From Thalassovita sp. (GTDB lineage Bacteria > Bacteroidota > Bacteroidia > Cytophagales > Flammeovirgaceae), in assembly GCA_002729595.1 (NCBI GenBank), contig PBYL01000033.1, positions 1 to 49,403 of the forward strand: a stretch of 49,403 nucleotides of DNA, written 5' to 3'. Positions within the stretch are counted from its first letter, which is position 1, and each line of letters opens with the position of its first letter. Both the position numbers and the translations under genes were made by a program. Shown in pieces: positions 15,809 to 24,955 of the stretch. The notes beneath the pieces are model-generated. The model had not been told where the DNA came from. It saw nothing but the letters and a program-made list of their open reading frames with translations, and searched no databases.

Positions 15809-17851
15809 ATGAAGATAAAACTTTTTTACCTCTCTCTATCACTCTTATTTATAGTAGGTACCAAAAGCATTGCCCAGCATAATCCTTCTTTTGAAGAAGT
15901 ACTTTCTTTACAGTCGGTGTCAAACCCTGAGGTTTCGCCAGATGGGCAACATGTTCTTTTCACCAGACAAACTGTAGACTGGAAAGAAAACAGGTATGAT
16001 ACTGAAATTTGGATTTCTAAATCTGGTGGAGAACCCTTTCAATTAACTAATAACCTCAAGAATAGCAGTTATGGTGCGCATTGGTCGCCAGATGGTAAAT
16101 GGATTGCTTTTCTATCTAACCGATCGGATAAAACCCAGATACAAGTAGTAAGAACAGATGGTGGAGAAGCCTTGCAAGTGACTGATACAAAAGGCAATAT
16201 TTCTAGCTTTGAGTGGTCGCCAGATGGCAAGCAAATTTTGTTTTTACAAGAAAAAGACAATTCTAAAGAGACAAAAAAGCGTGAAGATAAATTTGGTGGC
16301 TATGCTGTTGAAGATGACGAATATAGTTTAAGTGAGCTTTGGCTTATAGATTTTAAGCCAGAAAACTTGAATCTCATGCTAAATCCAGAGCAAATGGAAG
16401 ATTCGGTTTTTAAAGCCAGTTTAGAAGCTAAGATATTAATTGATAGCGCCGATTTTACAATCACTGGATTTGAATGGTCGCCAGATGGCAGTAAAATAGC
16501 TTTTGATCATCAACCTGACCCGCTAATAAATACTTTCTTTAAATCTGATATTGCTATTTATGATGTGGCTTCTGGTGAGTATAAAACATTAATTGACAAC
16601 CCAAGTGCAGATGGATTTATAGCTTGGTCTCCTGATAGTAAGAGTATTTTATATCAGTCGAGTTTAGCTGATACTTCATCAAACTATTATCTCAATGGAA
16701 ATATTTTCAAGATAAACTTAGATGGTTCTGGCAAGAAACAATTGGCTAAAAACTTTGACGAAGAAGTTTACATAAGAGCTTGGAATGATGCAGGAATTTT
16801 TGGTGTAGCTTGGCAAAAGACAAATAGGGCAATAGTAAAAGTTGATTCGGAATCTGGTAAAGTAACTTTGCTAAAAGACATGCCGAATAGAGTATATGAC
16901 TTCAGTTTATCAGATGATGGTAAAAAGATTGCGTATACAGCCGCAACTAATAGCGACTTGCCCGAACTATATCTAGCAGACTACCCTATAAAATCTGCCA
17001 AGAAAATCACCAACGCTACAAAGCAAATAGATGACTGGTCAGTGGCAAATAGCGAAGTGGTTTCGTGGAAAAGTGAAGATGGGGCTGTAATAGAGGGTGC
17101 TTTATACAAGCCTCAAGATTATGATCCTTCAAAAAAATATCCTTTAATGGTGGTGATTCATGGTGGGCCAACTGGTATTTCTGTCCCTCAACCAGTCCCT
17201 TCCTATGTTTACCCAATTGTTCAGTGGCTTAATAAAGGTGCTTTGGTGCTAAGTCCTAATTACAGAGGTTCTGCGGGTTATGGCGAAAAATTCCGCTCGC
17301 TCAATGTGAGAAATTTAGGAGTAGGTGATGCTTGGGATGTGCTTTCGGGTGTAAAAAGTTTAGAAGATAAAGGGATGGTTGATCCCGAAAAAGTTGGTGC
17401 AATGGGTTGGAGCCAAGGCGGTTATATCTCTGCTTTTCTCACTACCAATTCAGATAGATTCAAAGCTATCTCAGTTGGAGCTGGCATATCTAACTGGATG
17501 ACCTATTATGTAAATACAGATATTCATCCATTTACCAGACAGTATTTAAAAGGCACTCCTTGGTCAGACAAAGCAATTTATGAGAAAACTTCTCCGATGA
17601 CCAATATTAATAATGCTTCAACACCAACGCTCATTCAACATGGAGAGTTTGATAAGCGTGTGCCACCAGCTAATGCCTTTGAGTTATTTCAAGGTTTGCA
17701 AGATGTGGGCGTAGAAACCAAGCTGATTATTTATAAAGGATTCGGACATGGCATTAGCAAACCAAAAGAAAGACTGGCTGCCATGTGGCACAACTGGCAA
17801 TGGTTTGGCAAATACATTTGGGATGAAGACATCAAACTACCTATAGAATAA
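15809..17851 (+). CDS. Secreted S9-family peptidase (acylaminoacyl-peptidase/DPP-like)
   Basis: 680 aa with a signal peptide ending near residue 22 (TKSIAQ). Residues about 25-410 form a TolB/WD40-like beta-propeller with repeated WSPDG or WSPDS turns (for example AHWSPDGKWIAFLSNRSD). Residues about 420-680 are the alpha/beta-hydrolase prolyl-oligopeptidase domain. The triad is intact: S535 in GWSQGGY, D615 in HGEFDKRVPP, H647 in FGHGIS. The oxyanion-loop motif VIHGGPTG is also present. S9 enzymes cleave short peptides, and periplasmic versions in Bacteroidota help digest imported peptides. The DinB-like gene starts 33 bp downstream, so they may be cotranscribed. Confidence 0.95.
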   Translation: MKIKLFYLSLSLLFIVGTKSIAQHNPSFEEVLSLQSVSNPEVSPDGQHVLFTRQTVDWKENRYDTEIWISKSGGEPFQLTNNLKNSSYGAHWSPDGKWIAFLSNRSDKTQIQVVRTDGGEALQVTDTKGNISSFEWSPDGKQILFLQEKDNSKETKKREDKFGGYAVEDDEYSLSELWLIDFKPENLNLMLNPEQMEDSVFKASLEAKILIDSADFTITGFEWSPDGSKIAFDHQPDPLINTFFKSDIAIYDVASGEYKTLIDNPSADGFIAWSPDSKSILYQSSLADTSSNYYLNGNIFKINLDGSGKKQLAKNFDEEVYIRAWNDAGIFGVAWQKTNRAIVKVDSESGKVTLLKDMPNRVYDFSLSDDGKKIAYTAATNSDLPELYLADYPIKSAKKITNATKQIDDWSVANSEVVSWKSEDGAVIEGALYKPQDYDPSKKYPLMVVIHGGPTGISVPQPVPSYVYPIVQWLNKGALVLSPNYRGSAGYGEKFRSLNVRNLGVGDAWDVLSGVKSLEDKGMVDPEKVGAMGWSQGGYISAFLTTNSDRFKAISVGAGISNWMTYYVNTDIHPFTRQYLKGTPWSDKAIYEKTSPMTNINNASTPTLIQHGEFDKRVPPANAFELFQGLQDVGVETKLIIYKGFGHGISKPKERLAAMWHNWQWFGKYIWDEDIKLPIE

Positions 17852-17884
17852 TATTCACTGATCATAAACCTAGCTGCTCAAATT

Positions 17885-18412
17885 ATGAATGAAATAGAAG
17901 TGCTTTTGGCACAAACAAAAAGTACACATCACTGGATGAACGAATTGATTTATTCAATTCCAGAAGATAAATGGGGTATTACTCCCGAAAACTTGGATAC
18001 GAATGTACTCTGGCAAGTTGGTCATTTAATAATGAGTGAAGCTTATCATGGCGTGTTTTGTATTCAAGGTTTTCCGATGGATTTGGTTCAACAAATGCCA
18101 CTTAGAGATTACTCGAATAGTTTTTCATTTTATGAACCTCCGGCTAATGCAGTTGGGAAATTTAAACCAGAAGATTTAAAAAAGCATCTAAAAATTATTC
18201 AAGATAAAGTGCTGGATGTATATGATAAATTGACTTTAGAGGATATGCCAAAACCGCTAGAGCCTACCAAAGTGCCGCATCCAGTGGCTAAAACCAAGTT
18301 CGAAGCATTGTCTTGGAATGTGCAACATAACATGTGGCATTGTGGGCAATTAGGCATTCTAAAACGAATTGTGGATGAGCGTTACGACTTCGGTTTAAGG
18401 AAGCCCGAATAA
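17885..18412 (+). CDS. DinB-superfamily four-helix protein
   Basis: 175 aa. The pattern is a DinB_2 / YfiT-like metal-binding four-helix bundle: an N-terminal helix with a His-Trp pair (STHHWMNELIYSIPEDKWG), a second helix with WQVGHLIMSEAYH, and a last helix with WNVQHNMWHCGQLGILKRIV. The His residues in the second and last helices are the expected divalent-metal ligands. Members act as thiol-dependent transferases or detoxification enzymes, but most are uncharacterised, so no reaction is assigned. It lies 33 bp after the S9 peptidase stop, with no terminator between them. Confidence 0.85.
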   Translation: MNEIEVLLAQTKSTHHWMNELIYSIPEDKWGITPENLDTNVLWQVGHLIMSEAYHGVFCIQGFPMDLVQQMPLRDYSNSFSFYEPPANAVGKFKPEDLKKHLKIIQDKVLDVYDKLTLEDMPKPLEPTKVPHPVAKTKFEALSWNVQHNMWHCGQLGILKRIVDERYDFGLRKPE

Positions 18413-18491
18413 TTTTTTTGAAAAAATTTATACTGCTTGTGACGAATTCAATTTTTTAGCTACTAATCTTAATAAAGAGCAAGAGTAGCAA

Positions 18492-19001
18492 ATGAAAACC
18501 TGCAAAAAACATTTTGTAAAAATAATAGAGGAGCATCAGGGGATAATTAATAACCTCTGTGCTATCTATTATAAAAATATTGAAGACCTACACGACACCC
18601 GGCAGGATATTATTCTACAGCTCTGGAAAGCCTTTCCATCTTTTAGGGCAGAATCTAAGGTGAGTACCTGGATTTACAAAGTGAGTTTAAATACAATTCT
18701 TTCCAAAAAAAGAAAAGAAAATAGGCAGGGCAAAAGTGAACCTATGGAGATGGTAACTAATAATGAATTTATTAACCAGCAAGTTTCCTTCTCTTTTGAC
18801 GATAACCTGCAATTGTTAAATCAGTTAATAGCCACATTAAAAGATACAGACAAGGCGATTATTATTCTTTTTTTAGAAGGATATAAAAACAAGGAAATGG
18901 CAGAGATGCTTGGGATTACTACTACCAATGTAAGTACTCGTCTCAATCGAATTAAAACAGTGTTGAAAGAAAAATTTAAGATGATAAGTTATGGAGCCTG
19001 A
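18492..19001 (+). CDS. ECF-type RNA polymerase sigma factor
   Basis: 169 aa. Region 2 spans about residues 10-75, with the core-binding and -10 recognition helix in DTRQDIILQLWKAFPSFRAE followed by STWIYKVSLNTILSKKRK. Region 4 is at about 112-165, with the HTH YKNKEMAEMLGITTTNVSTR. It differs from the FecI-like sigma at 28121, and no FecR follows. Instead a 62-aa membrane peptide starts 11 bases before its stop codon, and lgt starts inside that peptide's stop. The overlapping peptide is the natural candidate for sigma control (inference). Confidence 0.9.
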   Translation: MKTCKKHFVKIIEEHQGIINNLCAIYYKNIEDLHDTRQDIILQLWKAFPSFRAESKVSTWIYKVSLNTILSKKRKENRQGKSEPMEMVTNNEFINQQVSFSFDDNLQLLNQLIATLKDTDKAIIILFLEGYKNKEMAEMLGITTTNVSTRLNRIKTVLKEKFKMISYGA

Positions 19002-19179
19002 TCATTTAAAATCTGCGTGGGAAATGTTGAAACTTCAAAATACGCAACATCACATAAATGGAGAGCAAATCTTTGCAATGCTAGATGAACAAGAAAACTC
19101 ACCTGTTTTCAGTACGCTTAAGATTTTGGCTAATACCGTTTTGCTTTTTGTAATCATGCTTTGCTGCCAAGGGGGATGA
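18991..19179 (+). CDS. 62-aa membrane peptide between sigma factor and lgt (truncated anti-sigma-like)
   Basis: The N-terminus (MEPDHLKSAWEMLKLQNTQH) resembles the beginning of proteins encoded directly after ECF sigma genes in Bacteroidota, which usually continue through several membrane helices. Here only one hydrophobic helix remains (FSTLKILANTVLLFVIMLCC) before the stop. The start overlaps the sigma gene by 11 nt, and the stop TGA shares ATGA with the lgt start (19176-19179). It could be a regulator of the sigma factor or a remnant kept because its translation drives lgt. The overlaps on both sides support translation; the function is inferred. Confidence 0.65.
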   Translation: MEPDHLKSAWEMLKLQNTQHHINGEQIFAMLDEQENSPVFSTLKILANTVLLFVIMLCCQGG

Positions 19180-20018
19180 GTGGCTTATCTTTAATTTCCT
19201 ACATCATTTGGGATGTTGACCCTCGAATTTTCCCTTCTATTGATATTTTGCGCTGGTATGGTTTAATGTGGTCTTTGGGGATGTTTGCCGCTTTTAAAGT
19301 AATGGTTTACATCTACAGAAAAGAGCAGAAAGATGTGTCAGAAACAGATCAACTATTGGTTTATTTGGCAATTGGAGCAATTTTAGGTGCTCGCTTAGGG
19401 CATATCTTTTTCTATGATTTTACTTATTATTGGCAGCATCCAATTGAGTTATTACCCTTTCGGTTTACTCCAGAATTTGAGTTTACTGGTATTAGCGGTT
19501 TGGCAAGTCATGGTGGAACTATAGGAGCATTACTGGCTTTGTTGTTATACACCCTCAAATACAAACGAAGTTACATTTGGTTGTTAGACAGGTTAATTAT
19601 TGCAGGAGCTTTACTTGGGAGTTTTATAAGATTTGGTAATCTGATGAATTCAGAAATGATTGGTATTGAAACTAATGTAAACTGGGCATTTATTTTTACT
19701 AAAATTGATCTACTACCCAGACATCCCGCTCAACTCTACGAATCTATATGCTATCTACTCACCTTTTTTATACTTTTTGCAGTCTGGCGTACTCAAAGAT
19801 TCAATGAAACAAAAGGTTTTTTATTTGGATTAGGTATAGTACTTATTTTTACCCAACGATTCTTTATAGAGTTTTTAAAAATTGATCAAGTCCCCTTCGA
19901 ACAAAATTTACCTCTAAATATGGGACAGCTCTTAAGTCTTCCTTTTATTTTGATTGGAATAGCATTCTTAATATTAAGTAGCAGCCAGTCTAAAAAATTG
20001 CATAATTTTTATAATTAA
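19176..20018 (+). CDS. lgt: Prolipoprotein diacylglyceryl transferase
   Basis: 280 aa from the ATG at 19176; an upstream TTG at 19161 in the same frame is rejected because it lies inside the preceding gene. Lgt moves diacylglycerol from phosphatidylglycerol to the lipobox cysteine in the inner membrane, the first step of lipoprotein maturation. Family motifs are present in order: ILRWYGLMW, GARLGHIFFYD, SGLASHGGTIG, the Lgt signature SFIRFGNLMNSE, HPAQLYES, and a late FFIEFLKIDQ with MGQLLSLPF. About seven membrane helices can be counted. A purine-rich AAGGGGG sits immediately before the ATG, too close to act as a normal ribosome-binding site, so translation most likely depends on ribosomes terminating at the overlapping TGA. 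Confidence 0.95.
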   Translation: MSGLSLISYIIWDVDPRIFPSIDILRWYGLMWSLGMFAAFKVMVYIYRKEQKDVSETDQLLVYLAIGAILGARLGHIFFYDFTYYWQHPIELLPFRFTPEFEFTGISGLASHGGTIGALLALLLYTLKYKRSYIWLLDRLIIAGALLGSFIRFGNLMNSEMIGIETNVNWAFIFTKIDLLPRHPAQLYESICYLLTFFILFAVWRTQRFNETKGFLFGLGIVLIFTQRFFIEFLKIDQVPFEQNLPLNMGQLLSLPFILIGIAFLILSSSQSKKLHNFYN

Positions 20019-20490
20019 ATAGGACTAAACTAAGTCTAGACCTTTCCATTGTTTAAAGGAATTTAAAGAGTATTAAACATATCTTAAGTCTCCCCTCAAA
20101 ATATTTTTCTATTTATTCACATAAACATATTTTATTAACGTAAGTACTATATGTAGATGTTGTGTAAATAATATGCCTACTATTTTATCAAAAATTTAGT
20201 TTTTGCTTTAAAAACTAAGATTATCTTCAAAAGTGTTAATTTATATAGGATGTAATGTTTGTTTAACAATACAAAAACGTAAACATTATAGTGTATCTAG
20301 GAGTAGAAATCTCTAGGATTTTTCCAATATTTTTCTCAAATTAATAAAAATATTCCCCCATGTTATACTAGAAATTTAGAAGCTAATGTATGCGTTCGAA
20401 GGTTAAATAAATTTTAGCTAAAAACTTTTATATTTTAATTATTAACGCTAATCGAGTTGCTTTTTCAAAGGCATAACAAATTGTTGTAAA
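20019..20490. promoter_or_regulatory. 472-bp AT-rich leader region with several inverted repeats
   Basis: No gene is visible. It holds a 9-bp perfect hairpin TTAGTTTTT/AAAAACTAA (20196-20218), 8-bp arms TAATGTTT (20253-20260) and AAACATTA (20281-20288), and a direct repeat of TCTAGGA around 20300. No perfect TAnnTTTG box was found near the kinase ATG. It probably contains the kinase promoter and leader. Confidence 0.35.
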
Positions 20491-23400
20491 ATGAAATACC
20501 TAGAAAAAGAAATACAAGATAGGATTCAGGGAGGTGATTCTTTTTTTAAAACACTAACGGAAACACTAACAAACGGATTCTGGTATTGGGATTTAAAAAA
20601 TCCGTCAAGCAAGTGGTCTAGTTCCACTTTTTGGCAAATACTAGGCTATAAGTTAGAGGAAGTGGAGGAGAAAGAATTGTCTTGGAAAGATATTCTTTCC
20701 ACAGAAGAATATGAGTCTGACCTCGAGTATGCTAATTTTTTTCTAGATAACTCACAACAACAGTATAACAAAAGTATTCCTTTCCAACACAAAAACGGTA
20801 GCATAGTTTGGCTCAAAACCACAGGTAGTGTATTACAAAATGATAAAGAAGGCAGCAGTAGAATGCTAGGTTCTTTTCAAATGGTAGTAGATCAGCAGCT
20901 CATCCTTCAAGATTCATACATCGGAACCTACGAAATGAATCTGCAAAATGGGAATGTATATTATAGTAATGAATGGGTTGCTTCATTAGGTTACGAATAT
21001 GCAGAGATTGCACCATTAAATATGGATACTTGGCAAAAGCTCACTCACCCAGATGATTTCAGTAAGACGATTACCACTATGCAAGATTATATAAGTGGGA
21101 AGATACCTGCTTATAGAGTCGAGTTTAGGATGAAACACAAGAATGGTAATTGGGTGTGGATAGAAGGGAATGGAAAAATAACTAGAAGAAATAAAGATGG
21201 CTTACCTACTTGGATGTCTGGTTATTATAAAGATATAACAGAGCCCAAGAAGAAGGAAGACCATTTAAGTAGAGTAAAAATCTTGCTAGACAAGAGTTTT
21301 GAGATAGCACAGATAGGCACTTGGGAGATTGATTTTATAAACGAAAAACTCCATTGGAATAAAGAAACAAGAGACATATTTGAAGCTGCCGAAGATTATG
21401 AGAGAAAATATGCAGATGGACTCATGCATTACAAAGAAGGTTATAGCCGACTTACATTATCTAAAGCTTTAAATAATGCATTAGAAAAGGGTGAAAGCTT
21501 TGATATAGAAATTGAGATTATTACCAATAATAAAAATGTGCGATGGGTAAGAAAGGTGGGTTTCCCTGTAGTAGTGAATGGAAGATGCGAGAGTGTATAT
21601 GGTATTTTAATTGATATTGATAGAAAAACTAAGCTTATAAAGAACTTGCAATTCCAAGAAGAAAGGTTTAGAGGAGCATTTGAAAATGCTGGTAATGGCA
21701 TGGCAATCACATCTAAAGATGGTAAATTCCAGAAAGTGAATAAAAGTTTTACGCAGATGCTTGGTTACACTGAAGAAGAGTTATTAACCAAGACATTTAA
21801 AGAAATTACCCATCCAGAAGATTTAAAAAGAGATGTAAAGTTAGTAGATAAGCTACTGTATAGTGATAAAGATTACTTCCAAATAGAGAAAAGATATTTA
21901 CATAAATCTGGCAAAGAAGTATGGGCCATGCTATCTGTTTCTTTAGTAAGAAATGAGAATAAAGAGCCGATACATTTTGTGGCTCAAATTACCAATATAA
22001 CCCAAGAAAAAGAGGCTATAAGAGCAAAAGAAAAAAGCGAGCGTAGGTTTAAAGAAATCTTTGATAATACCTATCAACTTATAGGCTTTTTAGATTTAGA
22101 TGGTGTAATACTCGAGGCGAATAGACAAGCACTAAATTTTGTAGACTTAAAAGAGGAAGAGGTTATTGGTGTAGAAATTTGGAAAACTAAATGGTGGAAA
22201 GGTCAAGAAGAAGACCAGAGAAAGCTACAAGAAGGTGTAGCAAGAGCAGCTAAAGGAGAGTTTGTGAGGTTTGAAACCATCAATAATGATAGATATGGTA
22301 ATGAAATAACCGTTGACTTTAGCTTAAATTCGGTTTTTGATGATGATGGAAATGTAATCTCCATTATTGCTGAAGGTAGACCTATACAAGAAATGGTGGA
22401 GGCTAGAAACGATCTGGCATTTTTAAATAGCAGACTTAAAAACATATTAAATGCCAGTGCATATGTAGCCATTATAGAAACAGACTTAAAAGCAAATGTG
22501 ACCTTGTTTAATAAGGGCGCAGAAAACCTGTTGGGATATGATGCGAGTGAAGTAACACATAGTGCAAACATTGCAATGTTTTTGCCTCGAGACGAAGTGA
22601 TAAAGAACATCCTCAAAATAAAGAAAGATGATTCTAGGCATATTGATGATTTTGACATTGTATTAGAGCATTTAAAGGAACATCCTGCTCATTTTGAAGA
22701 GTGGAATTTTATAAGAAAAGATGGTAGCAGATTTCCGGGTATAATGACCCATTCACCAATTTATAATAAAGACAACGAGTTGGTGGGTACCTTAGCTATT
22801 ATTACAGATTTAACTAAAGTAAAAGAAGCAGAAGCAGAAATTAAAAGCCTTCACGAAGTTACCAAAGACCAGAATGATAGGTTAATTAACTTTGCCCATA
22901 TTGTTTCACATAATTTGAGATCGCATTCTCGCAATTTATATGTGCTTTTAGATATGCTTAGAAACCAGCAACCTCGTGTAGCTGAAAATGAGTTTTTTCC
23001 ACTGATAATGAAAGGCTCTGGCAATCTAAAAGAAACGATAGACCACTTAACAGAAGTTGTTGCGATTAATACCAGAACCGCAGACAAATTAAAAACTATA
23101 CATCTGTCTAAATATGTAGATAATGCAATAGTAAATGTGAAAGGGTTGGTGATGCAAAACACCTGTTCTATTAGAAGTTATGTAGAGCCCGATTTAAAAG
23201 TAATGGGCATACCGGCTTACATAGAAAGTGTGGTGCTGAATTTCCTTACAAATTCGATTAAATACCGCTCTACCAAAAGGGAACTCGAAATAAAAATTAC
23301 AGCAATAGAGCAAAAAGATTATATAGTACTTTGTTTTGAGGATAATGGCTTGGGCATAGACTTAAAAGCTCATGGCGAAAAGCTATTCGGATTGTATAAA

Positions 23401-23565
23401 ACCTTTCATGGGAATGATGATGCCAGAGGTGTTGGGCTCTTTATTACCCGAAACCAGATTGAGGCAATGGGCGGTACAATTAAGGTAGAAAGCGAATTAG
23501 ACAAGGGAACAACTTTTAAAGTGTTCCTCAAAAAGGCGCATGCTTCAAAAGATGTTCTTGTCTAA
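20491..23565 (+). CDS. Orphan six-PAS cytosolic sensor histidine kinase
   Basis: 1024 aa with no membrane segments. Six PAS domains are visible at about 17-130, 138-250, 265-378, 390-503, 518-635 and 647-775, several with the PAS/PAC ending (MSGYYKDIT, FVAQITNIT, AIITDLT). The dimerisation helix carries H807 in HIVSHNLRSHSRNLYVLL, again with Asn after His as in the kinase at 6775. The ATPase domain has NFLTNSIKY (N box), EDNGLGID (G1) and ARGVGLFITRN (G2). No receiver gene is adjacent; the nearest is the stand-alone receiver at 6408, so cross-talk is possible but unsupported. It ends 9 bp from the convergent PHP gene. Confidence 0.92.
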   Translation: MKYLEKEIQDRIQGGDSFFKTLTETLTNGFWYWDLKNPSSKWSSSTFWQILGYKLEEVEEKELSWKDILSTEEYESDLEYANFFLDNSQQQYNKSIPFQHKNGSIVWLKTTGSVLQNDKEGSSRMLGSFQMVVDQQLILQDSYIGTYEMNLQNGNVYYSNEWVASLGYEYAEIAPLNMDTWQKLTHPDDFSKTITTMQDYISGKIPAYRVEFRMKHKNGNWVWIEGNGKITRRNKDGLPTWMSGYYKDITEPKKKEDHLSRVKILLDKSFEIAQIGTWEIDFINEKLHWNKETRDIFEAAEDYERKYADGLMHYKEGYSRLTLSKALNNALEKGESFDIEIEIITNNKNVRWVRKVGFPVVVNGRCESVYGILIDIDRKTKLIKNLQFQEERFRGAFENAGNGMAITSKDGKFQKVNKSFTQMLGYTEEELLTKTFKEITHPEDLKRDVKLVDKLLYSDKDYFQIEKRYLHKSGKEVWAMLSVSLVRNENKEPIHFVAQITNITQEKEAIRAKEKSERRFKEIFDNTYQLIGFLDLDGVILEANRQALNFVDLKEEEVIGVEIWKTKWWKGQEEDQRKLQEGVARAAKGEFVRFETINNDRYGNEITVDFSLNSVFDDDGNVISIIAEGRPIQEMVEARNDLAFLNSRLKNILNASAYVAIIETDLKANVTLFNKGAENLLGYDASEVTHSANIAMFLPRDEVIKNILKIKKDDSRHIDDFDIVLEHLKEHPAHFEEWNFIRKDGSRFPGIMTHSPIYNKDNELVGTLAIITDLTKVKEAEAEIKSLHEVTKDQNDRLINFAHIVSHNLRSHSRNLYVLLDMLRNQQPRVAENEFFPLIMKGSGNLKETIDHLTEVVAINTRTADKLKTIHLSKYVDNAIVNVKGLVMQNTCSIRSYVEPDLKVMGIPAYIESVVLNFLTNSIKYRSTKRELEIKITAIEQKDYIVLCFEDNGLGIDLKAHGEKLFGLYKTFHGNDDARGVGLFITRNQIEAMGGTIKVESELDKGTTFKVFLKKAHASKDVLV

Positions 23566-23574
23566 ATTTATATT

Positions 23575-24783
23575 TTATTCCTTCACTACTGGCTGTGTCC
23601 AAGCAGTTTCTGTATCTCCTGTCTGGTAAGGGTTTTCTTTTAATTTGTCAGATATAATTTTTGCCCTCACAAATAAATCTCCCTCTTTTAAAGTGTACGA
23701 AGCTTCTAAACCTTCCACTTCATTAAATAAAGTTCCTACATTGTCTGCTTCTGAGTTTCTGTGTCCCCAAAACTGAATGGAATATTTTACTCCTTCTTCT
23801 GGCTTTACTTTAATGTTTAGCGTTTCACCATCAAAATGTAGGGTTTCTAATGCTACTCCAGTGCTAGAATAAAAGTCTCCATTTTCCATAGCGGTTACGA
23901 TTGATTCTGGTGATAAATCCTCCGCCTGAACCATTACCCATCCTCTGCCTGCATTACTTTGGTCACTACTCATTACCAAATAACTGTGGGCATCATCAAC
24001 TGCCAAACCGTATAAAAGTGGTTTGTTACTGTTTAAATAAGAAACCTGAACCATATCCCAAAGCGTTTCCATACTTGGTCTGAGTGAGTCTCCGTAATTG
24101 TGCACAGCAGGGTGACCATTATAAACTTCAAAAAATCTTTCCCCATCTAACTTCATAATATCTTCAGGAGTAATAGCCCAAATAAAATTAGGGTGATTAA
24201 TATGCAAAAACATGGGAACTCCAGTACTATCTCTTTGAGCTTTTACTGCATCAAGATTATTTTGTAAAACTTCAGCAACTGAGTTACCATGCTGTGGTTG
24301 AATTAACTCTTGAATGTTGGTTACATTCATGTGGATTGGTTTTCCATCGTAACCATCAGAAACTTCTTCTGATTGAATAATGAGAAATTTGCCTTCTTCT
24401 TCAAATAGTGGGCGGTATTCTTCTAATGTCTTTAGCTTTACCAGCATACTTCCAGAAGTATCATTTTTATATTGTACCCACTCTTCACCATACTTCTCTA
24501 AATATTTCTGGAAAGCCTCCTGATACATTCTCGCTTTAGGGATCAACTTCCACTTTTCACCTTTTGCAATAATGTTATGTTCAGACAGCACTATAAAATC
24601 GTAGTTGTGCGTCTTGTACCAATCCATTATCATTTCTGGATAATCATCTCCATCACTCCAAAAAGAGTGTGTGTGCAAATTACCTTTGTACCATTTTTTT
24701 TCGCTGGTAGGTACTTGTTTGGGTGTGGAGCAAGAGGTAATAAAAATAATTGAGAGTAAATAAAAAAAGTATCTTAAAAACAT
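23575..24783 (-). CDS. PHP-domain phosphoesterase-like lipoprotein
   Basis: 402 aa. The signal peptide MFLRYFFYLLSIIFITSCST has the lipobox ITSC, so the protein is exported and lipidated. Residues about 31-310 form a PHP domain. The first metal motif is H37-T-H39 with D44 and D46 (GNLHTHSFWSDGDD), followed by H69 in VLSEHN, and later H-rich strands FLHINHPNFIW and YNGHPAVHNYGD. PHP enzymes are multi-metal phosphoesterases such as histidinol phosphatase. The last 90 residues look like a beta-sandwich. The substrate is unknown. It is divergent from the phosphatase gene at 24956, sharing a 172-bp region with a palindrome, which suggests common regulation (inference). Confidence 0.88.
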   Translation of the reverse strand: MFLRYFFYLLSIIFITSCSTPKQVPTSEKKWYKGNLHTHSFWSDGDDYPEMIMDWYKTHNYDFIVLSEHNIIAKGEKWKLIPKARMYQEAFQKYLEKYGEEWVQYKNDTSGSMLVKLKTLEEYRPLFEEEGKFLIIQSEEVSDGYDGKPIHMNVTNIQELIQPQHGNSVAEVLQNNLDAVKAQRDSTGVPMFLHINHPNFIWAITPEDIMKLDGERFFEVYNGHPAVHNYGDSLRPSMETLWDMVQVSYLNSNKPLLYGLAVDDAHSYLVMSSDQSNAGRGWVMVQAEDLSPESIVTAMENGDFYSSTGVALETLHFDGETLNIKVKPEEGVKYSIQFWGHRNSEADNVGTLFNEVEGLEASYTLKEGDLFVRAKIISDKLKENPYQTGDTETAWTQPVVKE

Positions 24784-24851
24784 AATGGGTTGGATGTAAT
24801 GTACTTGTGTAAATATAATCTATGCAGTTTTTAACTATGTGAAGCAAAGAC

Positions 24852-24869
24852 TAAGTTAAGTTTAACTTA
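24852..24869. promoter_or_regulatory. 18-bp palindrome between divergent phosphoesterase genes
   Basis: TAAGTTAA (24852-24859), GT, TTAACTTA (24862-24869): perfect 8-bp arms midway between the PHP lipoprotein gene (minus) and the alkaline-phosphatase-like gene (plus). It is a candidate shared operator. No TAnnTTTG box is obvious nearby. Confidence 0.45.
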
Positions 24870-24955
24870 TCACTTAATTTAGATAAAGTAATTGAAGAAT
24901 TGCAGCTTTAGACATACCTTAAGGCAATTTTTTAATAGATACACATCTTTTACTC

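Noticed and set aside
18411..18428. AATTTTTT/AAAAAATT hairpin after the DinB-like gene
   Set aside because: Pure A/T stem at the stop codon with a 2-nt centre; too weak to call a terminator.
22203..22658. 151-aa open frame on the minus strand
   Set aside because: It lies entirely inside the PAS kinase gene, has low-complexity Ser/Phe/Leu composition and no initiation context; it is a shadow frame.
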